From Sisyra terminalis (taxonomy: Eukaryota; Arthropoda; Insecta; Neuroptera; Sisyridae), in the NCBI GenBank assembly GCA_958496175.1, contig OY292278.1, positions 33,790,001 through 33,854,000 on the forward strand: 64,000 nucleotides of DNA, in the 5' to 3' direction. A program made the translations under genes and the position numbers. Positions 49,125 through 61,966 of the stretch are shown here, piece after piece (position 1 is the stretch's first letter; every line of letters starts with the position of its first letter). A model generated the notes under the pieces. That model made no database searches, was not told the origin of the DNA, and worked only from the letters and a program-made list of their open reading frames with translations.

Positions 49125-50250
49125 GTGTTTTCATGTCGTAATAATGAATGCTTATTTTTCAAAAAAAAAATCCGGTTTTGTATTTACACACGTAGTAGAT
49201 TACTTGAGTGCAGAGTAGAGAGAATGTGTTCATTAATAAATTCGCATAACAGAAAAGCGATACCAAGGTTATTGAGTGATAATATGATGGCTGATTACTG
49301 CTGGAGCATTAAGAGTTGTAATTCAGACTCGGTTCATTATAGAAAATCTTAGTAAAGATTTTTTTCTATGTAAGTTTTGTTCACCTAAAAATTTTAACTT
49401 TGTAACTCATGTAATATATTTGTTAAAAGCTTCTACCATCAATACCTTAAAAAAGTAGAGCTGCTATTGGAAAACGAACATTTAATTTGTTATCAGCCCG
49501 ACAAAATCATTTGTAATAGCTAATAAAATTTCATAAAACAAATCCTCTATTTCCCCGTGTTATTCATTAATACAAATTCTATCATGTAATTTGTGATGTT
49601 TGGGTATTCGATTGTGAACAATCAACATTTCGTTCGGTGTTGAATTGTTTAACAATTGTTTTGAATAATGTTTGATCATTGTACATGAATCCCGAAAAAT
49701 GTAAAGGAAAAAATTAAAAGAATTTGCGGTGTAAATTCCACAAAAACCATTATTAAGTAACATAAAATTTAAAATATGTACGAAGTTAATCTACATCGCA
49801 CAGTAACTAGTGCTTACATGCTACATAAAATATATTATCGTCTATGCATATTTTAGTGGTAAAACATCGTTTAAAAAATGGCAATTCATAAAGGAATCAA
49901 AATAATAACAATAATCACTGTAAAATAAAATTTGATGTTAGTTTTGATAAGTTTGAAATTTCTTGTTCTATTGAACTTTAGCTGAAAGCGTTTTTATACT
50001 TTTATTTGCAAGGATCATGTTTTGGAATATAAATCTTAATAAAAATCAGCAGATAAGTCACTATGAGCAAAAAAGTGAATCAATAATACTAAGAAAGACA
50101 GCTTAGTTGTCATTTTAAGCTCTTAAGTTATAAAACTAAGAGAAACTATCATATTTCTTTTTTGCCTTTTCCTTTAGCGTTGTTTGTTCTGGTGAGGTTT
50201 TAGATAGCGACAATTCAATCCTCTTTTCATAATTTTTGTCTAACTTCTTT
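49125..50250. other. AT-rich intergenic DNA
   Basis: The ORF at 49125-49352 (+, 75 codons) is less AT-rich toward its end but matches no family I can name. The ORF at 49560-49763 (-) is rejected as chance. Confidence 0.45.
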
Positions 50251-50259
50251 TTCATCGTT

Positions 50260-50520
50260 TCGAAGGCTTCTCCTTAGATTTCCTCTGTGCTTCATCCTAA
50301 AGCGAACTATTGCTACCTAGTTTAGTCACTAGTTCTAATTGGTCAAATCTGCGATAAATCTATGATAAATCCAAGTAGATAGCCAATTGGATCTTTTTGT
50401 ATAGTTCCCAGCTCTTGTCCAGGTGACCTAAGAAAGCTAAGATGGCTTCGCGTCATAAATGGATAGTTGTATAATTGCGAGTTTCCTACCATCTCCGCAT
50501 TTCCTGCATGCTAAACTTTT
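50260..50520 (-). pseudogene. RNase H-type LINE tail, second copy
   Basis: The minus strand reads LACRKCGDGRK (complement of 50495-50514) and, after a frameshift, SFLRSPGQELGTIQKDPIGY then LLGFIIDL. The second part matches LGPPGHELGNIHKDP of the fragment at 36817-37160, so both belong to one LINE family. The ETA.H.LF.CP stretch is deleted or unreadable here. Confidence 0.7.
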
Positions 50521-50754
50521 GACTAAAATAAAGAGTTCTTTGAGTTAAGTTTAAGGAGTTAGCTTTTTATGAAATCCGATAATTTTTTAGCCGTGAAAGC
50601 GTTATAAAAGACTGAGTTTGGCAACCTATTTTATGGGAAACTTTATTGGTTAGATAACGGTATGTATTCAATCTTATCGGAGAGAATTATTTTGAGTTAT
50701 TCCAATCCATTCTTTTAATTCGCTTCAATTAGTTCACGTTGTTGTTAGTTTGTA

Positions 50755-51340
50755 AGGTACGGAACTTATAATCTATTTTTTCACCTACCTCCCAGAACTT
50801 GATCGTGCTGAATTTTGGCACACCTGCTTCCATTGGATGACAACGCCTAAATCCGTCGTAAAATTTAATAACAACTTAGTATTTCTACTGTAATTAAATA
50901 TATACCTAGCTATAAAAAAACTCTGGATGTATACCTTTACTGGTACATTAAGAAGTGAATTAATTTAAATCAATCGAAATGGCAGTTGAAATAAATGACA
51001 ACAATTAGCTAGTTCAAATTTGAGACAATAATTGACAAAATTGATATTTAAAATATATTGAATCACATAAAAGGTAAAAAATAAATATATGAACAGAATC
51101 TTAATATTGATTACATAATCGATATAAAAGATATATTAGTCAATCAATGAGACTCTTACGCTATCTAATTGTGCATCAAAGTGAGAAGTGCAATTTTGAT
51201 TATAGTTTGAAAATAAGAACACACCTCGCTTTGATGTGCTAATAGATAGCTAACAATTCTCATTTATTGGCTAATATTGCCTTAATATCGAGGGTGCAAT
51301 CAGTACTAAGATTCAGTTTATAAATTTATTTTTTACCTTC
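50755..51340. repeat. Repeat with palindromic core, copy B
   Basis: The arms 51079-51188 and 51226-51336 are imperfect reverse complements carrying the words of copy A (cttagtattgattgca, gatattaaggcaatattagcc, tatctaattgtgcatcaaag). The left part aligns with copy A at 45470-45780. The right arms of the two copies resemble each other more than either resembles its own left arm. Confidence 0.65.
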
Positions 51341-51344
51341 TAGT

Positions 51345-53080
51345 GCATAATAATTAAATTGATGTGAGATTTTTAAAATCTTTTTTTTTAAAATATTTTT
51401 GATCATTTTTTAATATGGATTCCTCCAGATGGGGTTTCTTCTTATCAACAAATGGGTGGTCATTTTGTGCACCTATTTAGGATCCTCCTATTAAGTAAGG
51501 TTATTTCAATCCGTTTTCTTAATTTTTCTTTAATCTCCTCAGGTGAATTTTCTTCTCCTCAACACAGGGAGGATCGTTTTTTTCGATGTAGATTTTTTTC
51601 AATACTTCCACATATGCGATTCAATTTGCCCAATTCTATTTTTTATTCTTTTCCAGAACAACACTCCACATCTCTTCAGAAATTTCCTTTTTTAGTTGCT
51701 GAGGATCCTCGTTTATATTATATTTTTATTATTATTATTCTTATTGTATTACTTTATCACCTGTCTTTAGAGTTTAAGTTTATTATAGTCAAATAATATT
51801 TCTTACTGTCGACATTTTATGCACATTTTTTTTAAAACCTTAAGGTTAAAAAAATATTAAAAAATTAATAAATAAGAGAAAAACATTTATAAGCCACTAA
51901 TTTTTATCATGCAAGATTGTCGTTATATCAGGGGCTTATTGTTAATTTTTGTTGTATTTAATTACTGGGTTTTAATTGAAATCTGGTAACATGGAACCTG
52001 CATGAGTACAATAGAAATTTTTTAATAACGTTATATCAAAATAATAAATGAGCAATTTTAGGTGTTAGCGATCTTGAATTTTTCTTTTGTGAAATAATAA
52101 AAAGAATAATAATGAAACATAACATTTGTTTGTAGTGAATGGGCGAAACATTAAAGGAAAAACGTTTAAGAAAGCTATCTCGACCGTAACTCGTAACTTT
52201 TTCAAGCGTCCCACAACTTATGAAATGCATGATTTATAAATAATGCGATAAATTCATTTGCTTCTTTTCATATGAAATATGATAAGGATATCCGCCTCTA
52301 AATGAAATAACCCGCATCTATGTAAAGGTTAAACATCAGTGTTCTAAATTATCTCTCGCAGCATGTACGATTTGTGTGTTTCAAACTAACTAGAAATATT
52401 TTAGCCCACTAGCAAAGGCTTGTATGTATCTCAAATAGACGATAAAGAGCTATCGCAAAGTCGTAATATAACTAAAAGAGAAACAAGATAAAACATGATA
52501 AAAGCACGAGCTTTGCGAGTTTCCCACGCTGACTGCTACGTCTTATTAGATATTAAAACGTGTACGATCTTAAATTACCGAGATTATAGAATTAAGATTC
52601 GCATATGTGGTTGGGAAAGACGAAAACATTGTTTTACGTTAGTCATTAGCCGAACATAGATTGAGACTGGTGAATATACAATTTAGATTTGTCGTTATAG
52701 ATAGAAAACTAGTGTACTGTTTCTGTCAGCTTACACTTGTAAGTTTTGATTTACTCATTTGCCTGGTTATAAGCGAAATTTCTAGTTTTCCCGCACATTT
52801 CCTTTCCACTACGCTAATTTTATACCAACATTTTTGATCTTATCTCGGCATCCGTATTTTTACTCACTCAAAGAAATCTCTACCAAATACTCTTCTAATA
52901 AATTTGAAAATACAATAATTTATGCCATACCGAAAGTAATTTTATCAAAATAACGTGAAATTTTCGTATACGTGAATTAAATATAGGTATCCTAAACTAA
53001 AGCGTATGTAGAAAATTCAATTCAAAATATCGACTTTTAGATTGAGGCTATTAAGTAGCAATTTACTTAATATTTTTTCA
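51345..53080. other. Intergenic DNA, no gene seen
   Basis: The ORF at 51452-51796 (+, 114 codons) is the longest here; it is Phe/Leu/Ile/Ser-rich with a hydrophobic end, has no family motif and no codon bias that I can see. I leave it uncalled. Confidence 0.45.
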
Positions 53081-53089
53081 TTTTTTTTA

Positions 53090-53254
53090 AAATTGTTGCT
53101 TACCATCGATTTATAACTGCTAAGGTGTTTAGTGACTCTAGAGTCAATAAAAATCCTAAAATCGAGAAATATTGAAAATTAACTCGATACAAAGATTGAA
53201 CCCAACACCTACCAGTTTTGGAGCGACCATCTTGACCAGTCGGCCACCAGTACG
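53090..53254 (-). mobile_element. tRNA-derived SINE, copy 3
   Basis: On the minus strand it reads gtactggTGGCCGACTGGtcaag (A box, one mismatch), ccaaaactggtaggt, GGGTTCAATCT (B box), gatatttctcgatt-like and gactctagagtcact words, and a caatttt end. Flanks AAATGTAAAAAA and AAATGAAAAAAT suggest an imperfect target duplication. Confidence 0.8.
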
Positions 53255-53629
53255 GTTTTTTACATTTCTCTAACCATTTAACTTTCCAAAAATATTTATT
53301 TTAAAGATAACCAAATAAGATTTAGCTTTGAATTCTATTTTCGTCAAAGGTCTATTTTAAATATGAAAATTTTAAATAAATGTTTTAATTATGACCCATT
53401 TTTTTTTAAAATTGGTATAATTTTTGATAAAAAGTTGAAAAAAATCACAATACTAAATGGAATGCTTTTTTCTATTTTGCCTATTTCAGAGACCGTTGAA
53501 AGTTCTGGGCGGCGGAGGATGATACAATAGGATCCTGCTTTCTTTTTATTTCTTGGAGAAATACTTTTTTTGAATGTCCAGAATATTTAACCATAAGTAG
53601 CAAGTTTTTGGTTTCTCGCCTCTCAAAAT

Positions 53630-53863
53630 TCAATCATGAGTCTCCTGTGTGGCCCGTGACTTAGACTGCTCTGCACATACTAACTCCCTGTAGTTCAAAT
53701 TTCCCATTCGTTCTTTAAATTTATTAATTTGAGCCTCCATTTTATCCCATTTTGCTAAGTAGCTGTAATCCGTAGCTGTAGTCCGTTTAATGTTTTTGAA
53801 GTTATTGTGAAAATTTTCGTCATTTACGAGAAATTGATGTTCTATATTTGGTGTGTTTTCCAT
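53630..53863 (-). CDS. Small unassigned ORF, 77 codons
   Basis: The minus-strand frame starts at 53863 with MENTPNIEHQF and runs to the stop at 53630. Composition looks more protein-like than neighbouring frames: it is polar, with acidic and basic residues mixed, includes RTTATDYSYLAKWDKMEAQI and ends Ser/Arg/Thr-rich. The TDY...WDK words faintly recall the N-terminal region of some TPR co-chaperone assembly factors, but this is too weak to name. No splice partner was found. It may be the first exon of a gene, a processed fragment, or chance. Confidence 0.25.
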   Translation of the reverse strand: MENTPNIEHQFLVNDENFHNNFKNIKRTTATDYSYLAKWDKMEAQINKFKERMGNLNYRELVCAEQSKSRATQETHD

Positions 53864-53879
53864 TTAAAATCTTCGTGAA

Positions 53880-54380
53880 ATTTTTTCTACGTAGAAAGTG
53901 AGTCTTTAGCGCTTGTAAGTGATTTAAGCATATAATTCGATCTTATATTATTTATTAATATTCACTAAACATCAATGTATCGAATTTACTAAATGTTTAC
54001 CGTAAGATACATTGGATTGATTCGATGCTTTGATTAAGAATATACATCGATTTAAAAAAAATAAAATCGATTTAATGGAAAACCTAGCCCTTGCTAATAA
54101 TGATAAAATTATTGAAAGTAAAATTTTTAGCATTCTGATTCATTATAAATTTAAACAAATGTCATTAACAGATAGTGTCTCTAGTAACTAGTGGTAGTAG
54201 GCGGTAGAGATGGACTGTCTAGTTGGAGGAAAACTCTACGAGAATAGCTTGGAAATTTGAAGTGATCTAAAAGCTCAGTATTCCAGGCTTCATTAAACTG
54301 TTTTCAAATACTATTGTAAGGATTTTTGTTCAAATGAAACGCATATTTTCAAATGTAACTCCAATAGGCAACCAATAGGC
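53880..54380. other. AT-rich intergenic DNA
   Basis: Short repeats of atcgattta occur around 54046-54075. No gene was seen. Confidence 0.5.
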
Positions 54381-54384
54381 GGAG

Positions 54385-54761
54385 CTGTAAGAAAAAATGT
54401 ATCTTAGTAACTTTCAAGTGTCTAAGTTACTGTATATTAGTTCTTGTAACCAGTAAAAGTTTCTAAAGTAACAAAAGAAATAAGTATCATAGAAACTTTT
54501 TAAAAACAACTGTATCTTGTAACCAAAAACGCATCTTAGATACCGAAAAGTAACTCAGATACCGAGTTATTGAGATTAGGTATACACAGTTTTATGTTGT
54601 TTAAAAGTTTCAATTTATATTTTTATTTTTGTTGATTTTCTATCGTTTTTAAAATATGCTCTGTTCCCTAGGGATTAAACAAATATTTTTTTTTCTTATT
54701 TTAATTAAAGATAAAAAAACATTTTCTGATTACCGTACTACTTTTCTAATACGTTACAAAC

Positions 54762-54820
<59 letters not shown>

Positions 54821-54960
54821 CAAACATAATATACAAAATAACTTAAAAGTACCTTTGACAGTATCATAAAAGTAACTTAAGATAAGTGTTTAAGTAACTT
54901 CGGATACATTTATAAAAAGTATCTCATCTAATATATCTAATATCTAGATATTTTCCCAAC
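54385..54960. repeat. Repeat built of AGTAAC and GATAC words
   Basis: On both sides of an AT microsatellite the words AGTAAC/GTTACT and GTATC/GATAC recur many times (for example agataccgaaaagtaactcagatacc near 54537-54562 and agtaacttaagat...agtaacttcggatac near 54871-54906). Orientation is mostly opposite in the two halves, as in DNA transposons with subterminal repeats. Exact termini and target duplications could not be fixed. It lies between SINE copies 3 and 4. Confidence 0.55.
54764..54818. repeat. AT dinucleotide microsatellite
   Basis: About 27 AT units. It is bounded by a 16-bp direct repeat TTACAAACATAATATA at 54754-54769 and 54818-54833, so the array grew inside, or was bracketed by, a duplicated segment. 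Confidence 0.95.
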
Positions 54961-55029
54961 GTATTACTGACAGCAATGCTAGAAGAGGAGTAGAATGAAA
55001 GGATAATGATTAGGTAAACTTTTTTTTAA

Positions 55030-55190
55030 ATGTTATTTACCACCGTCTTAAGACTAACAAGCTATTAAGTAACTCAAGGATTAATAAAAATCCGTTAATT
55101 AAGATACATCAAAAATTTTCTCAATGCGAGATATGAATCCAACACTTTTCAGTTTTGGAGCGACTATCTTAACCACTCGGCCAACATTAA
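55030..55190 (-). mobile_element. tRNA-derived SINE, copy 4, with target duplication
   Basis: The minus strand has A box TGGCCGAGTGG, ccaaaactg, a degraded B box (GGATTCATAT) and the shared body ending ggtaaataacattt. Direct repeats GTAAACTTTT flank it at 55014-55023 and 55195-55204, as expected for retroposition. Confidence 0.85.
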
Positions 55191-55204
55191 GCAAGTAAAC
55201 TTTT

Positions 55205-56525
55205 GTTTCTGCAAAGACTTCCTAAACTGGTTACAATAGTAAAATTAAAGTTTCCAATTATTAAAAAACATCGATATATTTTTCCACTGTACACTTCTAC
55301 GTTATTGCGATATTTGGTTTTCTTCTTGGTGATGGAATATGATTTTTTTTGCTATGTCCGGGTGAAATGTTACCCGTTTTTATTATTTTAAAGTTTATGA
55401 AATGATCCATGAAAAATTGATTTTTTAAAAAAAATATTTCTGGTGGTTTAGTAAAGATTAAACAAAAATTAAGTTTTGTAAATAATTTCGGTTTTGTTTC
55501 ACCTCACATTTACCTTCAGTACTCGTAATTGCCCCACATTCATTACGATAAGCAGTGATTGTAGCAAAAAGCTTCAAAATATAGAATTTGAGTATGTTTT
55601 AATGGGACATTTATAAAACTGAAAACGTTTAGAAAAAAATAAAATCTTAATATTAGTCTCAGGATTCTACATATAGGTATTTCGCTAGAAGAATTGATAA
55701 TAAGATAACATTTTCTGTTAAAACAAGAATCAAAATACTATTTTTTTTGAATACCATTTATTAGTTTTTAAATGACCTTTTAAATTTAATATTATAAGTA
55801 AAACAAGTATGGTAATAAAAATACATTATTAACGCTTATATCTTTTACATAAAAAATTCTAAGCCAAAAAAGCTTTCTGTACGAGGCGAAGTGATATTGA
55901 AAGTTTCTCCACAAAAGTAATATTTTAATTTATCTCGAAACTAAGTTGTTCGAAGATAAACGAACTTTCACTAAACGAACTTTGAAACTAATCTTTCAAT
56001 GCATGTTTCTTGAGCGCGTTTCATCATTTTCGTGCAGTGCGTGTTTTCCGTATATTTGAATGCATCTATCAAAGAATTTCTTAAGCCCTAGAGACGTAAC
56101 CCTTAAAATAGGTCGATAGTATGTATAAATTAAATTGTTGACTATATAAATATTAGATGGGAGTAATATTTTCTGGCCCGAAAAAGTTTAATGATGGAGA
56201 AATATTTAAGAGCTGTAGCGACGTTTTATAGTTTTGGATGTAATAAAATTATGGACACAATAAAAAAAAATCATATTTGCAAAAAAGAATAGTGGCGAAC
56301 ATATGACTATTGTAAGTAACGCAAAAATAAGTTGAAACATGCCATCAAATATCCATAATAACAGTAATGACATGAACAAAAGGTAACATGCGTGGCCTAA
56401 CGATAGGGATGATGACAGCATAGTTCTCTTTCAAGATAGAAACCACTTAAGGTTCGTGTCATAAAAAAAGTTGACGTTCAGTAACACTCACACACATGTT
56501 TTTCTAAGGCATAAAGCTCAAAGCT
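55205..56525. other. AT-rich intergenic DNA
   Basis: The ORFs at 55203-55391 (+) and 56206-56421 (-) are Phe/Leu-rich chance frames. No repeat was recognised. Confidence 0.5.
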
Positions 56526-56529
56526 TGTT

Positions 56530-56745
56530 CTATCGATGCGGGGAATTCTTGTCAGGAATTGGCGCATGACATCCCAGAAGCGCAAGCGCCCCTCAGTGGC
56601 ACCCCCACACAGCATCCTGGTCCAGTCCCCGGGTCTATGCGGTAGTCGGGGTTCGAACAGGCACTTTCAGTGTCGTTTGTTTCTCCAATCCCATAATACA
56701 AGCACGCGAATTCCAGCTGAACCCCTAACGTATATGACACATTTG
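56530..56745. other. Isolated GC-rich island
   Basis: About 215 bp that are clearly over half G+C, in a window near 30%. It includes agaagcgcaagcgcccctc, cccccacacagcatcctgg and a tRNA-B-box-like GGGGTTCGAAC (56647-56657). Both strands are open: 83 codons from 56536 (+) and 62 codons from 56740 (-, Cys/Gly-rich near its end). Neither translation matches a family I know. Possibilities are a tRNA-derived repeat, an exon, or foreign DNA including a sequencing contaminant. Confidence 0.5.
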
Positions 56746-56759
56746 AAACTTGGAAAATT

Positions 56760-59240
56760 TTTCAAACTTTTCATGTTTATCACATAAATTTTATTTTATT
56801 TTCCCAAATAGTATTTTTATATATAAACATAAAGTGCTTGTTATTTTTTTTCAAAAGAACATAAAAAAAAACTTTTCAACTTCTTAAACAAGTCGCTAGA
56901 CCGGGACTTTTACATTATTCAAACTATTAGTACATTATTAAAACTTATCTGTGTAAATCCTATCCATGGAATTGATATTCATAGAATCTATAAAATAAGG
57001 TAATAATTAAAGGAATTGAACATTAAAAAATTTAAAAGTTGCGGTTTTTTAATTAAAACAATCGCTAATTAATTTGTAATCACAAGACACAACATTTAAG
57101 TTATAAAATAATTTGTGTAAACTAGAAGTGCAGTTTAGTGTAGAATTTAAAGTGCATTTTAATAGAAAAGTTCTCTTATCTATATGTACATATACATAAA
57201 TATACCTCTCTCATACATTAATGTTATAAAGACGAAACGAAGTTCTTAAGTGCTTGGATCTATTGAAAGTTTTATAACTTCGGTGTGATTTATAATTTCT
57301 TGGCTATCATCATTATTTTATCACATCATTTATGATCCTAACTTCATAATTATAATCTAGAAGGTAATTTGATTAAATTTTTTACGATCATAATATTCTC
57401 TGTTAAACTTGAACGCAAATAATTGAATTATATGAAGCATTAAATCTTAAACCCATAAAATTTTAAATTTAATTATTTCGTATTTATCACGCTATAGGTA
57501 GTAACTTCAACCGATTTTTCCAATAAACTTCTTTTAATAAATTTACAACCTGGACTTTCACAAACTATTTTCTTAACTTAAAATTTATAACGTTTTTTTT
57601 TTCTGGAACATCAAAAAAAGCATCAATGAGGCAGATTTAAAATTGATGGAATTTTCATGTATGATAAATGACCCATAGAAAAATAATTTAAAGCGCACCC
57701 TCTAACGAGTCAAAGATGATAAAATAAAAGCTCCTCAGACAAGCATTATAACTAATGACGGGCAAATATTTTTCATTCTTCATGTGAATTTAAAAGAATT
57801 TTTTTTTATATTACAAGAACATTTGCGCGCCTCCTACTCTTATTGACAAGTAACGGAAATGCAAAGGGCCCACGCAATTTCATTGCAAAAGGAAGGGCTT
57901 AACATCATTTTAATGAAAGATAAAATATACCAAGACTTTAGTAATTAAGTTAGGACTTCATTACTTAACATTAACTTTTGAGGAAAAGAAATTTTAAATA
58001 TCTTCTTTCTTACAGATAATTTTTTCAGACATTTAATTATAAGATTTGATGACATTATACTTTGAGAATGGGGGATATTTTAAAAAAATTAAGAAGTTTT
58101 TTAATAAAACATTTTTGGCAAGTTTGACTCCAAAAAGGAACATAAAACTTGAAAAGTGTTAAACTCTAAAAGTTATCTTTCGTAATACTTCTAATAAAAT
58201 TCTAAGTTGCCGTTCTATGTTTATTTAATTAAAATTTGTTGAGCAAACTTGAACCATACCACCGTACACGCACTGGGAATTTTATTTCAAAATATTTTAC
58301 TACACTAAGATTACTATCTCTCATTTTGTGTGTTTTTGACTTACATGTTTCAATTTATACAAAACCGTGTCTTGAATTTTTAGTAGTACTTGAAATATCA
58401 AGCGTTATGCGAGTGATAAGGGTTCAGCTCAAAGCTCATATCGGAAAAACTGTCAATTTTAATTCTAATATTTATTGAATATGTTTTTTCGTTGGCGTAC
58501 GTATACACAAATATTTGCTTTGTGAAAATTCTACGATTTATAGACAAGTGGAACATTTCGCCCCATGAAAGTTGAACTAAAAAAAGAGGAGGGAATGTGA
58601 GGGAAAAATTTGCCTAATGACGCGGCTGAAACATTCAAATTAAATTATTTTTGCTTCATTTAATCGCAGACCGTTTCCCAGCATAACACAGTCTTGTTAA
58701 TCTGAATCAAGTGTTTCAATCTATTTTTTTCATGATAAATTCAAAGTATTGTACTTTGATTTTTTTTCCTGGAAATACTTACTTTTTGGTTTTATTATTA
58801 TTTTTTATTAAGAAACAAAATTACTTTTTGAACAATAAAATTTTTTTTACTAACTTTTTGCAACGTAATAACTTGTCAAGGAAATGCAATACCGATAAAG
58901 TTTATACCCTCATATTTTGCGAATTGGACATTCAATACGTAAATGTATCTCATTTTTCATTTCAAAAGGCACATAAAAAGCTCATTTTTATATACTCGTA
59001 TGAAGTATACTTTAAATTTAAAATATTTTTTCTGAATAAATTCTAAATCAGTTATAGAAATATTACAGTATTTGATACATTTGCCCAAATATTTCATAAT
59101 ATATCTAGTTTGGCTTCTAAAAAATAATTTTATTTTAGTAGTTGACAAAAAAATTGTTTATCATTGCTTACTACTTCTAACTATTTTTTTACAAATCTAC
59201 TTTATATTAGGAGTAACGGAGAGCAATATTGTTTCTTAAC
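56760..59240. other. AT-rich intergenic DNA
   Basis: The ORFs at 58236-58478 and 58711-59046 (+) have no motif and are rejected. The segment 57815-57900 is slightly richer in GC. No gene was seen. Confidence 0.5.
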
Positions 59241-59247
59241 ATTAAAT

Positions 59248-59345
59248 TTGTGTCCGACTGAACTTTCGGCAAAAAATCGAGTTTCGGCTTAGTTTTGGTT
59301 TCGGATATTGCCAAGCCGAAACTACTACCGAAACTAAATTCGTGA
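59248..59345 (+). repeat. TCGG-family fragment 3
   Basis: It starts GTGTCCGACTGAACTTTCGGC, matching the left terminus of the element at 61967, and then has an internal inverted pair (gagtttcggcttagttttgg with gccgaaactactaccgaaac). No right terminus is visible. Confidence 0.6.
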
Positions 59346-59556
59346 TAAGAAAATGTTGAGAAATTCTTTTTCAATAATAATATTATATTTTTCAATGATA
59401 AATACTGATAATTATCAGTTCATTAAAATTATTTTTAATATATTTTTTTTTCAGTTCAATAGAAAACTGACCAAACTTATAAACATTTTTTGTTTGTTTT
59501 TAAAATGTAAGAAAGAGTGCTTTTCGTTTTGTGTACCTAAACATTTAAAATAAGAA

Positions 59557-59595
<39 letters not shown>
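59557..59595 (+). repeat. TAA trinucleotide microsatellite
   Basis: About 13 uninterrupted TAA units, directly after the words shared with 47885-48000. Confidence 0.95.
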
Positions 59596-59599
59596 TAAA

Positions 59600-61960
59600 T
59601 TACTAATCATTAAAGTTTTTAATTTTTTAACCAATTTGAAAATGTTGCATCGATTACAATTAATATAAATCCAATGAATCTATTTCGATCGATTTTGGTG
59701 GATAAGGCATTATCACCTCCTCATAATTTATTAATTTTTTCCCAGGGTGTATTCTTTTGGACAGAGGAATCATAATCTTTTTATTATTATCGTGTTGCAG
59801 AATGAAGTTTCCTCAAATGACATTTTTCGGAACTTTTTTTTGTTTTTGGTTTGATTTGGAATATTTAATAGCTCTTCAACTGTTTGGCATTGATTTTGTA
59901 TCACCTCCTCGTTTAATATCCAATTGACTTAGGTTTTTTCATTCTTGGTTGGTACGAGTCGAAGAACTAAAAATTTTCAAACTTGAACTTAAATGAAAAC
60001 TAATTTGGCATTAAAAACATCTAATGCACTTGGCAAATATTGAAAATGGTTTTGGAAGCAACTTCGTGTTACTACTCTGCGAAACTCGAAAAACTCTAGA
60101 AGCATACAATTCCGAATTTTTATTCTAAGTATTTGTTACATGTTTTTACCATACAAAATATCAACGGATTTTTTTTGTTCTAATTTTAGTTTTCCTATTT
60201 TTTTTTGTCACAATTGTAAGATAGGTAACTCAGGAAAAAATATTTTCAAAAATATATAATCACCTGGTGGTTAAAATTGTTTTATCCTTTTTAAAGTAGA
60301 AAAATTATTTTCCCTTATAAATCTGTAAGTAGAAAATGGTAGATTTTCTTTTGTTGAGTTTATCTAATTTTGCGTATTATTTGCATGATGAGATTCAAGC
60401 TTAATTTTTAAAGTTAAAAAACAGCTTTGAGAAATACGTTTGAAGTTCAAAATATTTTGTACTTGTTTAATTTTATTGGTGAAATGTAAAATTCTATGTT
60501 CGAAAAAATGTGAAAAATTATTGTCACTTACAACATGATCTTCTCTTGTTACTTTGTAGTATATCTTTAAAAACCTGAGATATGAGAAAAAAGGACCTTT
60601 TTTGGGACGTTGTTTTACGGTAAAGTAGGTGGCAAACAATAAAACTACTTTTTATTGCGCCAGATTTATATCATTTAGTATGAGAAAAAGGTTTTAGTAT
60701 GTGCTTAGAATATTTAAAAAAAAATTAAATACGTAATTTATTGTGGCCTGATACCAGAACACATGAATTTTACCACAAACTATTATTTGAAGTAACATAA
60801 CTATCGAAACTATCGAAAATCAAGTTGAACCAAATCTTTCACTACTCTTACCATTTATAATTATTCTCAAAACAGCTTTCTATAGAATCATAAAGTCAAA
60901 ACCTAACATTTTTTCATGATTTCATAAAAAAAACGAACGTAAAAGCTCACGTAGTTCGTGAATAAACTTTTTATTTTATTTTCACTACTCAAACGTACAG
61001 AAAATTAATTAAATCAAAACAATTACGGAAGTGTAAATTTAATTAAGAAAATAAAACTTGACTTGATTTCACACAAGTCCTCAATTTCTCAATTTAAATT
61101 AAAGAGCTTCATTTAATATTACCATTTCTTAGAACTGATTTTGTTTAGTGTATTAGAGTCCTGCTTCATTTCTCACAATCATTTTATGAAAATCTGCGTT
61201 AAAACCAATAAGATACAAAACAGAATGACAATAAATGTGAAAAAAGTTTGCGAAGCAAAATTTTGCGTTTTCCATTTGCAAATGAAATAAAATGATAATA
61301 GCTTTTTTTATTTATACAGTGACAGCGAAAATATGGCCTATTTACCAAAGTGACGATAATATAGTAGTGCAAAGAAAAATCAATTTTCTTAACCGTAACA
61401 GCAATCTAACCAGATTTTAATGAAATTTATCTTGATTTAAACAAAGTAGAACGAAAATATAACTAGTCAAGTAGGGTTTTATTATAATTGACAATTCAAC
61501 TTCAAATTTGTTTGTGTCTATAAATTATCAACTTTTGAAGAACAACAAAAGAATCAAAAAACTCATAAAAAATAACAGAAAAGAAAAAATAAGTTCTATG
61601 ATTATAAACCACTGTAACTTTTATTGTATATACCTATGTATTTCATCATTTATTATGCTATTCTTCTTTAGTGCTTTTTAATTTTTCTTGCGTCCCCTTA
61701 ATGAATTTTCTTACGTCTTCTATCCTATTCTACGAAACGATTGAGAGTCTCTATTCGATTAACTACGATATTCTGGAAAAGTTGTTTTTCAAATTGTATT
61801 CCTTACCAATCAAATTTCCTCTCAGAACGTGGAATTTACATTAGTAAACATTACAGACAGTAATATTTGCGTATTTTTATTTGATATTTTTAAAACTTAT
61901 TGAAATAATCAAAACATTTTTGGCATTCTTTTGATATATATTGCGTATTCATGTAGTTCT
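59600..61960. other. AT-rich intergenic DNA
   Basis: The word atcacctcctc occurs twice (59713 and 59899) without wider similarity. The ORF at 60364-60639 (-, 91 codons) is Lys/Phe/Asn-rich and lacks motifs. Confidence 0.5.
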
Positions 61961-61966
61961 TTTATA

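Noticed and set aside
49125..49352. 75-codon ORF after the mariner remnant
   Set aside because: Some protein-like composition near the end, but no family could be named and mariner transposases end before it.
51452..51796. 114-codon plus-strand ORF
   Set aside because: Low-complexity Phe/Leu/Ile/Ser composition without motif or repeat support.
56640..56660. tRNA gene suggested by GGGGTTCGAAC
   Set aside because: No matching A box at the right distance and no acceptor stem pairing.
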